This document shows positions 22,967 to 31,480 of a stretch of DNA of 64,000 bases, piece after piece; position 1 is the first letter of the stretch; each line of letters starts with the position of its first letter. The notes beneath the pieces are model-generated. The model worked only from the letters and a program-made list of their open reading frames with translations. It was not told the origin of the DNA and made no database searches. The stretch lies in the NCBI GenBank assembly GCA_964577615.1, contig CAZNZW010000002.1, positions 1 to 64,000 on the forward strand, written 5' to 3'. A program made the translations under genes and the position numbers. This DNA is from QNYZ01 sp964577615. GTDB lineage: Bacteria; Desulfobacterota; Desulfobacteria; Desulfobacterales; QNYZ01.

Positions 22967-23740
22967 ATGACCCTGTTTAGTGTCCAGAATCTGAGCATGT
23001 CCTTTGGTGGATTGCGGGCGTTGTCCGGCATCAGCTTTTCCGTATCGGCCGGAGAGATTTTTTCTATTATCGGTCCCAACGGTGCCGGCAAGACCACGCT
23101 CTTCAACTGCATCAACGGGATCTACACGCCCACCGGCGGGACAATCCGCTTCCGCGATGACATGATTCAGGGGAAAAAACCGGATGCGGTGGCGCGCATG
23201 GGAATTGCCCGGACGTTTCAGAATATTGAGCTGTTTGCGCATATCAATACCATGGAGAATATCCTTCTCGGCCGCCACCTTTATATGCAAACCGGCCTTT
23301 TCCGGGGCGGATTCATGTGGGGCGCACGCTCTTTTGCCGCCCGGGAAGAAATGGTTCATCGAAAAAAAGTGGAAGAGATCATCGATTTTCTCGACCTTCA
23401 GGCCGTGCGCGACAAGCCGGTCGGCGGCCTGCCCTACGGCACCCAGAAACGGATTGAACTGGGACGGGCCCTGGCGCTGGAACCCGCTCTGCTGCTGCTC
23501 GACGAACCCTGCGCCGGGATGAACGCCGAGGAAAAACAGGATCTGATTTTCTGGGTAAAGGATATTCAGGATGAGCTGGGAGTGACGATTCTATTGATCG
23601 AACACGATATGTCCATGGTAATGGATATATCGGACCGGATTCTGGCCATTAATTTCGGTCAGCCGATTATCGAAGGCCGGCCGGCCGAAGTCCAGAACCA
23701 TCCCGAAGTGTTGAAGGCCTACCTGGGAGAGGAACAATGA
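22967..23740 (+). CDS. livG: Branched-chain-type ABC transporter ATPase LivG
   Basis: 257 residues. Walker A GPNGAGKTT, Q-loop region GIARTFQNIELF, a signature replaced by VGGLPYGTQKRIELGRA (LPYG in place of LSGG, normal for LivG), Walker B LLLLDEPCAGM and H-loop LLIEHDM. The LivG-specific long insertion after the Q-loop (LLGRHLYMQTGLF...) is present. Energises the permease pair at the cytoplasmic face. It starts 116 nt after the binding-protein gene. Confidence 0.92.
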   Translation: MTLFSVQNLSMSFGGLRALSGISFSVSAGEIFSIIGPNGAGKTTLFNCINGIYTPTGGTIRFRDDMIQGKKPDAVARMGIARTFQNIELFAHINTMENILLGRHLYMQTGLFRGGFMWGARSFAAREEMVHRKKVEEIIDFLDLQAVRDKPVGGLPYGTQKRIELGRALALEPALLLLDEPCAGMNAEEKQDLIFWVKDIQDELGVTILLIEHDMSMVMDISDRILAINFGQPIIEGRPAEVQNHPEVLKAYLGEEQ

Positions 23741-23829
23741 TTCCCGCGGATATCCGTCAATCTCCCGATCGTGGCCGCCGTTTATCCCGGCGTTTGATCC
23801 GTAACCGCTGACCCGTTGATTAAGGCCCC

Positions 23830-24606
23830 ATGAACCCGATTCTTGACATTAAAAATATCGAAACCTATTACGACCTGATCTACGCCATCCGGGGCGTATC
23901 GCTGACCGTGGCGGAAGGGTCCATTACGGCGATTCTCGGCAATAACGGCGCCGGGAAGTCAACGATTTTGAAAACAGTGATGGGCCTGATTGACGATCAG
24001 CCGGACAAGGGAACCATCGAATATAGCGGTCGCCGTATCGACGGCATGGATACCGAGCAGATCGTCCGCCTGGGCGTTTCCTACGTGCCCGAAGGCCGTG
24101 AGGTGTTTGAAGAACTGACGGTATTTGAAAACCTGTCCATGGGGGCCTATACCCGCAGGGACAAAAAGGAAATCGAATCGGATCGTCAGCAGATTTTTCA
24201 ATATTTCCCGGTACTCAAAGACCGGGAAAATCAGTGGGCCGGCACGCTTTCCGGAGGCGAGCAGCAGATGCTGGCCATTGGCCGCGCGCTGATGAGCCGG
24301 CCCCGGCTGCTGTTGCTGGACGAACCGTCCCTGGGCCTGTCCCCGCTGCTGGTCAAAGAGATTTTTGCCATCATCCAGACGATTAACGCACAGGGCGTGA
24401 CCATTTTACTGGTTGAACAGAACGCCCGGATGGCGCTGGGGATTTCCGATACCGGCCTGATTCTGGAGAACGGCCGGTTTGTCATGAAAGGCAGATCCCG
24501 GACATTGATGGAAGACAAAGATGTGAAGGAATTTTACATGGGCATCCGCTCCGAGGCGTCCGCCAAGGGCTATCAACGCTGGAAACGGAAAAAAGCATGG
24601 AGATAG
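23830..24606 (+). CDS. livF: Branched-chain-type ABC transporter ATPase LivF
   Basis: 258 residues. Walker A GNNGAGKST, VSYVPEGREVFEELTVFENL (LivF hallmark), signature TLSGGEQQMLAIGRALMSRP, Walker B LLLLDEPSLGL and H-loop LLVEQNA. Second ATPase of the heterodimeric LivGF motor. The C-terminal tail is long and basic (SAKGYQRWKRKKAWR), unusual for LivF. It precedes the acyl-CoA ligase by 49 nt. Confidence 0.92.
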   Translation: MNPILDIKNIETYYDLIYAIRGVSLTVAEGSITAILGNNGAGKSTILKTVMGLIDDQPDKGTIEYSGRRIDGMDTEQIVRLGVSYVPEGREVFEELTVFENLSMGAYTRRDKKEIESDRQQIFQYFPVLKDRENQWAGTLSGGEQQMLAIGRALMSRPRLLLLDEPSLGLSPLLVKEIFAIIQTINAQGVTILLVEQNARMALGISDTGLILENGRFVMKGRSRTLMEDKDVKEFYMGIRSEASAKGYQRWKRKKAWR

Positions 24607-24655
24607 ACCGGCAATCGGCGCCAATGGAAACAACGGCCAGCGACGGTAAAAAATC

Positions 24656-26479
24656 ATGACGGCCAGCCATATCACCCGCCAGACTGTTCCCCAGGTCTTT
24701 AAAAAGGCCGTGTCGACTTTCGGCCACCGCGTGGCCATGCGGCACAAGGCGCTGGGCCTGTGGCATGATATTTCCTGGATGCAGTACTACCGCCGGGTGC
24801 GGCGTGTCAGTGTGGCCCTGATATCAATGGGACTGAAAAAGGGCGGGCGCGTATCCATTATCGGCGATAACTGCCCGGAATGGATATTTGCCAGCATGGG
24901 CGTTCAGTGTGTCGGCGGCGTGGCCACCGGGGTGTATGCCACCAATGCCTGGTCCCAGGTGGAATATGTGGTCAATAATTCCGAATCCGATTTTCTCTTT
25001 GTGGAAAATGAGGAACAGCTCGACAAGTGGCTGATGTTTCGTGACAGGGCGCCGTCGCTTAAAAAGGTGATTGTCTGGGATACGGAAGGCCTGCGTAACT
25101 TCAAAGACCCACTGGTGATGACTTTTGACGAGCTGCTCGCGATCGGGCGCAAAATAGATGACGCCGATCCGAGTCTGTTCGACGCCCGCTCGGTGGAAAT
25201 TGATGGCGACGACCTGGCCGCGCTGATTTACACCTCCGGCACCACCGGTCCCCCCAAGGGCGCCATGCTGACCCATCGCAACTGCATCTGGATGGGACGG
25301 GCAATCACTTCGGCCAACCCGATGGCCAAAAACGATGAAATCATGTCCTTTCTGCCCCTGTGTCATATTTTTGAGCAGCTTTTTTCGATTCTCGGACATA
25401 TTACCGTCGGCTATACGGTGAATTTCGTGGAACGACTGGATACTGTTACCGACAATATGCAGGAGATTTCGCCAACCGTCGCCCATGCCGTTCCCCGGAT
25501 CTGGGAAAAGTATTACTCAGCGGTGCTGATTCGTATGTCCGACGCCACCTGGTTCAAACGAAAAGTGTTCCATCTGGCCTACGCGGTTGGACAAAAAAGG
25601 GCGGATCTGGCCATGCGCTTCAAGCCTGTTCCGGGATATCTGCAGGCGCTGGCTTATCTGGCCCATCTGACCGTTTTTCGCAAGCTCCAGGAACGGCTCG
25701 GATTTGAGCGGATCCGGGTGGCCTACTCGGGGGCGGCGCCCATTGCGCCGGTGGTACTGCGTTTTTTTCAATCCATTGGCGTGAACCTGATTGAAGGCTA
25801 CGGGCAGACCGAGGGCACGGGGGTGACCTGCCTGTCGCCGCTGGGCCGGGTGAAATTCGGGACGGTGGGGCCGCCGTTGAAAGGATCCCAGATAAAAATT
25901 GCCGGTGACGGTGAAATTCTCGTCAAATCCCCGGGGGTATTCAAGGGGTATTTTAGAAACCCGGCCGCCACCGAAGCGGCGCTCAAAGACGGCTGGCTCT
26001 ATTCGGGCGACGTCGGGGAAATCGATGCGGACGGTTATCTGCGCATTACCGACCGTAAAAAGGATATTATCGTCACCGCCGGCGGCAAGAATATTTCACC
26101 GCAGTACATCGAAAACAAAATGAAAGCGAGTATCTACATCAACGATGCCGTGGTCATCGGCGACCGGCGCAAATTTTTGTCGGCGCTGATCATGATCGAC
26201 GAGGATAATGTCATCAAATACGCTCAGGACAACAAGGTCCAGTTCTCCACCTACAAAGATCTGACCCGGGACGGACAGGTTGTCAAACTGATTCAAAAGG
26301 AAGTCGATCAGGTCAACGCCACTCTGGCCCGGGTGGAAAATATCCGCAAATTTACGATTCTGCCCAAAAAACTATACGAAGAAGACGGTGAGGTCACGCC
26401 CACGATGAAGGTCAAACGCAAATTCATCAACGATGCTTTCTCTGACCTGATCGAAGCGATGTATAAGGGACCGCGGTGA
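24656..26479 (+). CDS. AMP-forming acyl-CoA synthetase (FadD15-like)
   Basis: 607 residues, typical of the long-chain acyl-CoA synthetases related to FadD15. A3 P-loop LIYTSGTTGPPKGAMLTHRN (about 190-210), A5 LIEGYGQTEGTG, A7 WLYSGDVGEIDADGYL, A8 ITDRKKDIIVTAGGKNISPQ (hinge Asp/Lys) and a C-terminal catalytic Lys region MKVKRKF. It adenylates a carboxylic acid and forms its CoA thioester, trapping an imported acid. Position behind a complete liv-type transporter suggests coupled uptake and activation. No signal peptide or membrane anchor. Substrate unproven. Confidence 0.9.
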   Translation: MTASHITRQTVPQVFKKAVSTFGHRVAMRHKALGLWHDISWMQYYRRVRRVSVALISMGLKKGGRVSIIGDNCPEWIFASMGVQCVGGVATGVYATNAWSQVEYVVNNSESDFLFVENEEQLDKWLMFRDRAPSLKKVIVWDTEGLRNFKDPLVMTFDELLAIGRKIDDADPSLFDARSVEIDGDDLAALIYTSGTTGPPKGAMLTHRNCIWMGRAITSANPMAKNDEIMSFLPLCHIFEQLFSILGHITVGYTVNFVERLDTVTDNMQEISPTVAHAVPRIWEKYYSAVLIRMSDATWFKRKVFHLAYAVGQKRADLAMRFKPVPGYLQALAYLAHLTVFRKLQERLGFERIRVAYSGAAPIAPVVLRFFQSIGVNLIEGYGQTEGTGVTCLSPLGRVKFGTVGPPLKGSQIKIAGDGEILVKSPGVFKGYFRNPAATEAALKDGWLYSGDVGEIDADGYLRITDRKKDIIVTAGGKNISPQYIENKMKASIYINDAVVIGDRRKFLSALIMIDEDNVIKYAQDNKVQFSTYKDLTRDGQVVKLIQKEVDQVNATLARVENIRKFTILPKKLYEEDGEVTPTMKVKRKFINDAFSDLIEAMYKGPR

Positions 26480-26509
26480 CGGCGGGCGGGATACGGAAAA
26501 GTGAGACAG

Positions 26510-27034
26510 ATGACGGATATTTTTGACTTTATGACAACCCATCACGTCGCGTACGCAAGACACGACCACCCGGCTGTTTTTACCGTTGCGGAGGCTGATC
26601 GGCTGGTACCGGATCTTCCCGGTGCCCGGACCAAAAATTTATTTTTAAGAGACGATAAAGGCAGACGCCATTTTCTGATCCTGATCCGGAGCGACAAGCG
26701 GGTCAATCTCAATAAGCTGGAAGGCCTGCTCGGCACAAAACGCATCCGCTTCGGGTCGGCACGGCGTCTGAAAAAACACCTGGGGGTCGATCCCGGCGCG
26801 GTGTCCCTTCTGGCCATTTACAATGATCCCCGGCACGCCGTGGAAGTCGTGATGGACCGGGATTTGTGGCAATCGGAAGCTTTCCTTTTTCACCCGCTGG
26901 TGAATACCAGCACCCTGGTGATGTCAAAGGCGGATATTGAGCGTTTCATGGCGGCCACCGGGCATGCGTTGACGGTTTTAGATGTTCCCGGTCAGGCACC
27001 CGTGGGTGGAGGGATTGTCAAGGCCGGCGTTTAA
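26510..27034 (+). CDS. YbaK/ProX-type aminoacyl-tRNA deacylase
   Basis: 174 residues from ATG 26510 (GTG 26501 alternative). YbaK/EbsC fold: TKNLFLRDDKGRRHFLILIR with catalytic-site Lys in KNLFL, LIRSDKRVNLNKLEGLLGTK, and GVDPGAVSLLAIYNDPRHAV where the GxxPG-like turn positions the substrate. The C-terminus has HPLVNTSTLVMSKADIERFM, typical of ProX/PrdX trans-editing proteins, which hydrolyse Ala- or Cys-tRNA(Pro). Cytosolic. It is 30 nt behind the ligase gene, though functionally unrelated. No other translation genes nearby. Confidence 0.85.
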   Translation: MTDIFDFMTTHHVAYARHDHPAVFTVAEADRLVPDLPGARTKNLFLRDDKGRRHFLILIRSDKRVNLNKLEGLLGTKRIRFGSARRLKKHLGVDPGAVSLLAIYNDPRHAVEVVMDRDLWQSEAFLFHPLVNTSTLVMSKADIERFMAATGHALTVLDVPGQAPVGGGIVKAGV

Positions 27035-27056
27035 CAGGTAGAGCCGCCCCCTCTTG

Positions 27057-27218
27057 CTAACACCTGCCGCCCAGCACACAAACCTTCAGAAATTTTTTTT
27101 CCGCCCGCTTAAAATCCTTTTTCGAATAATGATTCAGGTTTTCGGGTATCCGAAATTTTTTTCTGGCGGATTTAACCAGGCGCTTCACGCCCGTGTTCCC
27201 ATATCTGGCTTTATCCAT
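27057..27218 (-). CDS. Small basic protein, unknown
   Basis: 53 residues from ATG 27218, selected because a perfect CGGGAGGTGG stands upstream. It is rich in Lys/Arg (KRLVKSARKKFRIPENLNHY) and ends VCVLGGRC with two cysteines. No domain recognised; could bind nucleic acid or ribosomes. Reality is supported by the ribosome site and coherent composition, not by homology. Convergent with the deacylase gene. Confidence 0.5.
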   Translation of the reverse strand: MDKARYGNTGVKRLVKSARKKFRIPENLNHYSKKDFKRAEKKFLKVCVLGGRC

Positions 27219-27339
27219 GAATCCACCTCCCGTTAGAAATAACGAAAAAAGCATGTATCAGCTGGAGATGTTACCGATAAAACCTGCAGGCCGAATACAC
27301 CCCGACCAACAGGATCTGCAGATGAGTCGCCATTTTTGG

Positions 27340-27540
27340 TCAATTACTTACAGCGGCAATGATTTTCTGGGACTGCTGGATTAAATTCACGGCCTGCAGC
27401 TCGATTTCTTCCAGCTGCCTGCGGACGCGCTGGTCCAGATCTTCCCAGCTTTTGAATACCTGGCCGGTGGCCGCGCCGCCCACGTACACTTCCTTGTTGC
27501 GATTCATTTCAAGCTCACCGTTTCTGGCTTTGATAATCAT
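27340..27540 (-). CDS. Small helical protein, unknown
   Basis: 66 residues from ATG 27540, with GAGGGAG about 8 nt upstream. It begins with a beta hairpin-like GNEL..NRNKEVYVGG and continues as an amphipathic helix (WEDLDQRVRRQLEEIELQAV). No family recognised. The interval 27541-27784 upstream is AT-richer and shows no gene. Confidence 0.45.
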   Translation of the reverse strand: MIIKARNGELEMNRNKEVYVGGAATGQVFKSWEDLDQRVRRQLEEIELQAVNLIQQSQKIIAAVSN

Positions 27541-27784
27541 GGAGCGCTCCCTCTCAAGTCATTCTTTTTCGGTTAACTGCGTGCATACCTGAAGAATAAA
27601 TGTAGCAAACTCCGTGCCAGCTGGCGGATATGTGGATAGTTGATTTAATATCAGTGAGATAGGTTTAATTTGTCTTTTTGCACCGACGGGATAGTGAAAA
27701 ATATGAACTAAAATAGGGCAGAAACCGGACAAATTATGGAAAAATTTTCACACCCGATCCATATTTAATCGAAACACATGCCAT

Positions 27785-27898
27785 TCAGTCCTTGGGCGTA
27801 CTGCCGGTATCATACGGAAGCGGCCTTTTGGCCTCGCACCTGAAATTGTCCGGCGGGATATAGTCGAACGTATCGGACAGGCCGGGTTTATCGATCAT
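27785..27898 (-). CDS. 37-codon ORF at the end of the QueC-like operon
   Basis: ATG 27898 overlaps the stop of the QueC-like gene within ATGATCGATAA, so translation can be coupled. The product is MIDKPGLSDTFDYIPPDNF followed by RCEAKRPLPYDTGSTPKD: Pro/Asp-rich, one Cys, no membrane segment. GGGAG lies 12 nt upstream. It could be a small accessory protein or a peptide substrate of the operon's ligase and acetyltransferase, but chance is possible at this length. No homologue is recognised. Confidence 0.4.
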   Translation of the reverse strand: MIDKPGLSDTFDYIPPDNFRCEAKRPLPYDTGSTPKD

Positions 27899-29051
27899 TG
27901 CCGGTGGGCGCTCCCGGGTAACGATCCGGTGTGGCCAGTTTGCCGGTAATCGCCTGAACCAGGTCATCCCGGCCCCGGCTTTTCAGCGGCTCGATCAGTT
28001 CCCGGTAAAAAGGCGGGCGGTGGCGGATGGTGATGTCAAAGGGGGCGAGCATGTCCGGCGTGACATCGTCTTCGATAAAGGCGCGCGTCTGGTCCAGCCG
28101 GCCGAGGCCGACCAGGCCGAGCATGGTTCGCACGCATTTTTCACACTTTCCGCAATTGAGCCGGTCGGGGACGTTGGCCAGGCAGACCCTGAAGTTCTGA
28201 AAGGCCGCCGGCCACTCGGAAACGATGCGCAGTTTTTCCATCCGGGGCAGTTCGGCATGGGCATGGTGAATACGCAGTTCATGGCTGGAATATAACGGGT
28301 CGAGCAGTGGGTGCGATCCGCAGGGGACCAGGTTGGGCAGGTCAAAGGAAGAGGCAATGTACAGCAGGTTGATCCGACTGGAAAACGCGTGGCCGGCCGC
28401 CGCCAGAACGGCGCCGAAAAAGTAATCCAGCCAGAGTGTCCGCTCGTCGCACAGATGGCGGATATTGGTATAGACGGGGATCAGGGAAATGTCGGCATCA
28501 TCGGCCACCGCTGCCAGGGCCTGCCGGGCACGGTCAAAAACCGGATATTTCATGCCGCGTTCAACCACGCCGCCGATGTCGAACCCGTGAATGATCAGAC
28601 CGTCCCGGATGGCGCCGGGGTGATCTGCCGGAAAGTGGCGCCGGTTCAGCCGCAGGGTGGCCAGCGAATCGATGCCGCCGGAGAGTACCATGGCCGCGCG
28701 GAGGGGCGACGGCGGTGTTGCAGCCTGCGCGCGCACCGGTATCTGAAGGTCAGGCGGCCGGTAGCGGCCGTGTGACCAGACGCGGACCAGGGCCATGGCC
28801 GTATCCAGCCCTTCTTTGAAATCAGGGCAGATGGCGGGTGTCATGGCGATTCTTTTTTCCCCGAAATGCGTGGCGGGGATCAGGCTGCCCGCCAGAAAGG
28901 CTTCGGGAGAAATGGTGATACCGGCGCCAAAGGCGGCCGGTGTTTCGATATAGATGTCTTGCGCCGGTCGATCCCCGTCTTCCCAGACAACACGGGCCTG
29001 GACGCGGATCCGGTTGTTTTTTTCAATCCGTTTAAAATCAATTATCCGCAT
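27888..29051 (-). CDS. QueC-like PP-loop ATPase with N-terminal domain
   Basis: 387 residues. An N-terminal beta-rich domain (1-115) precedes the PP-loop SGGIDS (124-129), followed by LIIHGFDIGG, GSHPLLDPLYSSHELRIHHA and MEKLRIVSEWP. Cys290, Cys300, Cys303 and Cys306 (C-x9-C-x2-C-x2-C) reproduce the QueC zinc site. QueC uses ATP to turn a carboxylate into amide/nitrile in 7-deazaguanine synthesis; no queD/queE/folE neighbours exist here, so a different acid is likely the target. The HGFDI and SHPLLDPL blocks mark a separate QueC-like family of unknown function seen in other bacteria. Starts 10 nt inside the ATP-grasp gene, with GGAGAAATATCC as ribosome site. Confidence 0.8.
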   Translation of the reverse strand: MRIIDFKRIEKNNRIRVQARVVWEDGDRPAQDIYIETPAAFGAGITISPEAFLAGSLIPATHFGEKRIAMTPAICPDFKEGLDTAMALVRVWSHGRYRPPDLQIPVRAQAATPPSPLRAAMVLSGGIDSLATLRLNRRHFPADHPGAIRDGLIIHGFDIGGVVERGMKYPVFDRARQALAAVADDADISLIPVYTNIRHLCDERTLWLDYFFGAVLAAAGHAFSSRINLLYIASSFDLPNLVPCGSHPLLDPLYSSHELRIHHAHAELPRMEKLRIVSEWPAAFQNFRVCLANVPDRLNCGKCEKCVRTMLGLVGLGRLDQTRAFIEDDVTPDMLAPFDITIRHRPPFYRELIEPLKSRGRDDLVQAITGKLATPDRYPGAPTGNDR

Positions 29052-29968
29052 GGATATTTCTCCTGTTTACCGGCCGTTATCCGTTCCACAACGCAGTCGA
29101 TGATTTCCCCGGCGATATTCCGGCCCGTGGCGGCTTCGAGTCCTTTGAAACCAGGGGCGTAGTTGACTTCCACCACCAGGGGATCGCATCCTTTTTGCAT
29201 CATCAGATCAACGCCGGCGATGTCGAGGCCCACGGCCCGGGCTGCGCGGATCGACAGCTCCTGGATCGATGCCGGGGCGTCAAACAGGCGGCTGCGCCCA
29301 CTGAGGTGGAAATTGGCCCGAAAATCCCCTGGCGCCGGGGTCAGGGCCTGGGCGCCGGCCACCCGGTTCCCAATCACCAGCACACGGATGTCCTGCCGGT
29401 CTTCCGGCGGCAGATAGCGCTGCACCAGAAGCCCCGGCCGCTTACCGGCCGGCCGGCCCAGATGCCCGGCCAGCATGGTCCGGGCCGTCTCGGCACTGTC
29501 GATCCTGAAAACCCCGCTGCCCTGGCGGTTGCTGACCTGTTTGATCACCACCGGATAGCCGCCCAGTTCATCGACGGCCCGGGGCAGCCCGGAAAAAGCA
29601 TTGATGAAAACCGAATCGGGGAAGGGGATATCGGCCGCCGCCAGGGCCTGGAGGGTATAGAACTGATGCCGGCTGATCCGGATGGCGTCGAAATCGTTGA
29701 TCACGGGAATGCCGGTCTGGCTGAACTGACGCACCAGCGCCAGACACGACGGGCCGACATCGGCGCCCTGCCGGGGCAGGACGGCATCGGGAAGCGGATT
29801 TTCGTCTTCCCGGCAGAAAAATGCACTGCTGTTCAGGAAAGCGGGCCACAGCCGGTAAGGGTTCAGCACATCGACGATATGACCCTGCTGCGCGGCGGCC
29901 GCCATCAGCCGCCGGGTCGGGTGATAGGCCGGCCCCCTCACCGATATGATTCCAATTCGACAGGTCAT
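29042..29968 (-). CDS. RimK-like ATP-grasp ligase
   Basis: 308 residues. ATP-grasp features: YPVVIKQVSNRQGSGVFRID (ATP-binding Lys and Gly-rich loop), LLVQRYLPPEDRQDIRVLVI, FRANFHLSGR and the metal-binding end LVVEVNYAPGFKGLEAATG. This is the RimK/LysX/MptN group, enzymes that join an amino acid (often Glu) to a carboxylate through an acyl phosphate. The N-terminal pre-ATP domain reads IGIISVRGPAYHPTRRL. Its ATG overlaps the GNAT stop (ATGA), and its end overlaps the QueC-like start, so the three proteins are made in fixed proportion. No LysW-like acidic carrier with EDWGE end was found nearby. Confidence 0.85.
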   Translation of the reverse strand: MTCRIGIISVRGPAYHPTRRLMAAAAQQGHIVDVLNPYRLWPAFLNSSAFFCREDENPLPDAVLPRQGADVGPSCLALVRQFSQTGIPVINDFDAIRISRHQFYTLQALAAADIPFPDSVFINAFSGLPRAVDELGGYPVVIKQVSNRQGSGVFRIDSAETARTMLAGHLGRPAGKRPGLLVQRYLPPEDRQDIRVLVIGNRVAGAQALTPAPGDFRANFHLSGRSRLFDAPASIQELSIRAARAVGLDIAGVDLMMQKGCDPLVVEVNYAPGFKGLEAATGRNIAGEIIDCVVERITAGKQEKYPCG

Positions 29969-31230
29969 GGTGTTTTTCTCCGCAGGTGTGCGGCCTGGGC
30001 TTCCGGCATCCAGACCCCCATTTGCTTGCCGGCGCGCGTGCTGAAAAACGAGGTGACCTTGCGGGTATTGTTGCGCCGGGCAATCGTCTGGGTGGCCCGG
30101 TTATCTTCGCTGATCAGGGAAAAAATGGGTCGACCGTCGGCCCGGGCGGTGAGTGCCGCCAGCAGTTGGGTCGCGATACCCATCCCCCGGTACTCGGGTC
30201 GGACCGATGTGTACCCCCGTTCCAGATAATCGGACAGATCCAGACCGGTCTGTTCACTCAGAGCCGTGATATACTCGCGGCGGGGATGTTTGAGGCTGGA
30301 AACGGCTACCACCTGATCCAGTTCAGTCGCATAGACAACCAGGAAAGCCCGCGTCAGATTATGCCGCATCCACCGGGTGCTCACGGAACCGCCGGCTTCG
30401 ACCAGCTGGCAGATATCATCGAGGCGGGCGGCGGAAAGCGATTCGGGAGCGGCGGCCGGACGGGCAAAATGGCGCTGCATGTTTTCGCCAAGGGACACCA
30501 CGCCCCGTGGCTGCTGCCGTACCCACCAGCGCCGGACGCGGACTGAGCCATAGGTGTCCAGATAGAGGAGCAGGTGCGCCGGCCCGGGCAGGGCGCGCCA
30601 GAACGGCCGGCCGGTAAGAAACGGCAGACGGGCGTGCTTTTCGGTCAGGGATTTGAAGGCAGCCTCCGGGCCTGGAAAACGGGCCGCGGCCGGCGTCGCC
30701 AATTGCCAGGAATGGACGATATTCGGATTGCCAATGGCAAAGCGCAGCAGGGCCGGGTCGGGATCCGATCCAGCGTCCGGGGGGAAAACCACGTGGTTCC
30801 AGATCCCGGCCTTTGCGTGCGCGCGCAAAATCCGGATCAGGCGGGGCAGCGGGCCACGCGGCGAGAGCCATTCGATGAGACGGATTCGGGACACGGAAAC
30901 CGGCGCGTTGTCCGGGTCTGGGCCGGTATCATCCAGCCGGACCCTCACCGCCAGCCCAGGGGCCGCCGATGGCAGTTCCAGCGCGGCATCAAGGGCGAGA
31001 ACCTGGGCCCGGCTGAGCGGGGAAGACAGGTATGCGGTTCCGATTTTCAGAAGCCGGGCCTGCGCCGTGATGTACGCGGCCGCGGATGTTGGCGAAACCG
31101 GCAATTCTGAAGGGTCATTTTCCGCAAAAACGGTCAAGACCCGTTCCAGTGACAGGGAGGGGAAATCGGGGGAAACCGGCGCCGGAGAGATTGGACGGAT
31201 GTGAAGCGGGTGGTCTTCAAGCGGGTCCAT
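29965..31230 (-). CDS. GNAT acetyltransferase with large N-terminal domain
   Basis: 421 residues from ATG 31230 (GGGGGA seven nt upstream; a TTG two codons earlier is possible). The C-terminal 130 residues form a GNAT domain, with the acetyl-CoA loop YTSVRPEYRGMGIATQLLAA (R-x-x-G-x-G/A) and LVVYATELDQVVAVSSL before it. Residues 1-280 have no recognised family; a middle part (RLIRILRAHAKAGIWNHVVF, IGNPNIVHSWQLATP) suggests an alpha/beta domain. First gene of the coupled operon and the one nearest the promoter at 31289-31317. It may acylate the product or a peptide made by the ligase (inference). Confidence 0.78.
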   Translation of the reverse strand: MDPLEDHPLHIRPISPAPVSPDFPSLSLERVLTVFAENDPSELPVSPTSAAAYITAQARLLKIGTAYLSSPLSRAQVLALDAALELPSAAPGLAVRVRLDDTGPDPDNAPVSVSRIRLIEWLSPRGPLPRLIRILRAHAKAGIWNHVVFPPDAGSDPDPALLRFAIGNPNIVHSWQLATPAAARFPGPEAAFKSLTEKHARLPFLTGRPFWRALPGPAHLLLYLDTYGSVRVRRWWVRQQPRGVVSLGENMQRHFARPAAAPESLSAARLDDICQLVEAGGSVSTRWMRHNLTRAFLVVYATELDQVVAVSSLKHPRREYITALSEQTGLDLSDYLERGYTSVRPEYRGMGIATQLLAALTARADGRPIFSLISEDNRATQTIARRNNTRKVTSFFSTRAGKQMGVWMPEAQAAHLRRKTP

Positions 31231-31288
31231 CGTCAAATCCCCCTGCTGTATCGGGTCATATGGGCTGTGAAAAACGTTTTCCGTCCAT

Positions 31289-31317
31289 ATTTTAAGCGGG
31301 AATTAATGCGATGTCAA
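31289..31317 (-). promoter_or_regulatory. Sigma-70 promoter of the GNAT/ATP-grasp/QueC-like operon
   Basis: On the minus strand TTGACA (31317-31312) and TAAAAT (31294-31289) are separated by exactly 17 nt, about 60 bp from the start codon. A strong match. Confidence 0.65.
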
Positions 31318-31337
31318 TCCGGCCGGATTGATTGAAT

Positions 31338-31353
31338 GCCCGGCCGGCCGGGC
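31338..31353. repeat. Perfect 16-bp GC palindrome in divergent region
   Basis: GCCCGGCCGGCCGGGC is fully self-complementary. It lies between the divergent promoter and the radical SAM gene and could be an operator or leader hairpin. Confidence 0.4.
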
Positions 31354-31480
31354 GCAGAATCCCGGCGATGTAAGGATTGACGCGAATGGACGACAACTGT
31401 TACAGTTATCGGCATTCAGCGGAACACCGGCCCGGTTCCGCCGGTGGCCGGCGATGGGTCGCAGACAGAGACAAACAATC

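Noticed and set aside
28020..29968. QueC-like gene as part of queuosine synthesis or of a Qat/CBASS defence locus
   Set aside because: No queD, queE, folE, TGT, TatD, AAA+ ATPase or CD-NTase gene lies nearby.
29042..29968. LysX/ArgX-type lysine or arginine biosynthesis ligase
   Set aside because: No LysW carrier with an acidic EDWGE-like end and no LysZ/LysY/LysJ genes are in the neighbourhood.
31328..31480. Upstream extension of the radical SAM frame
   Set aside because: The 51 extra residues are Arg/Pro-rich and cross the GC palindrome; the typical N-terminus begins at ATG 31481.
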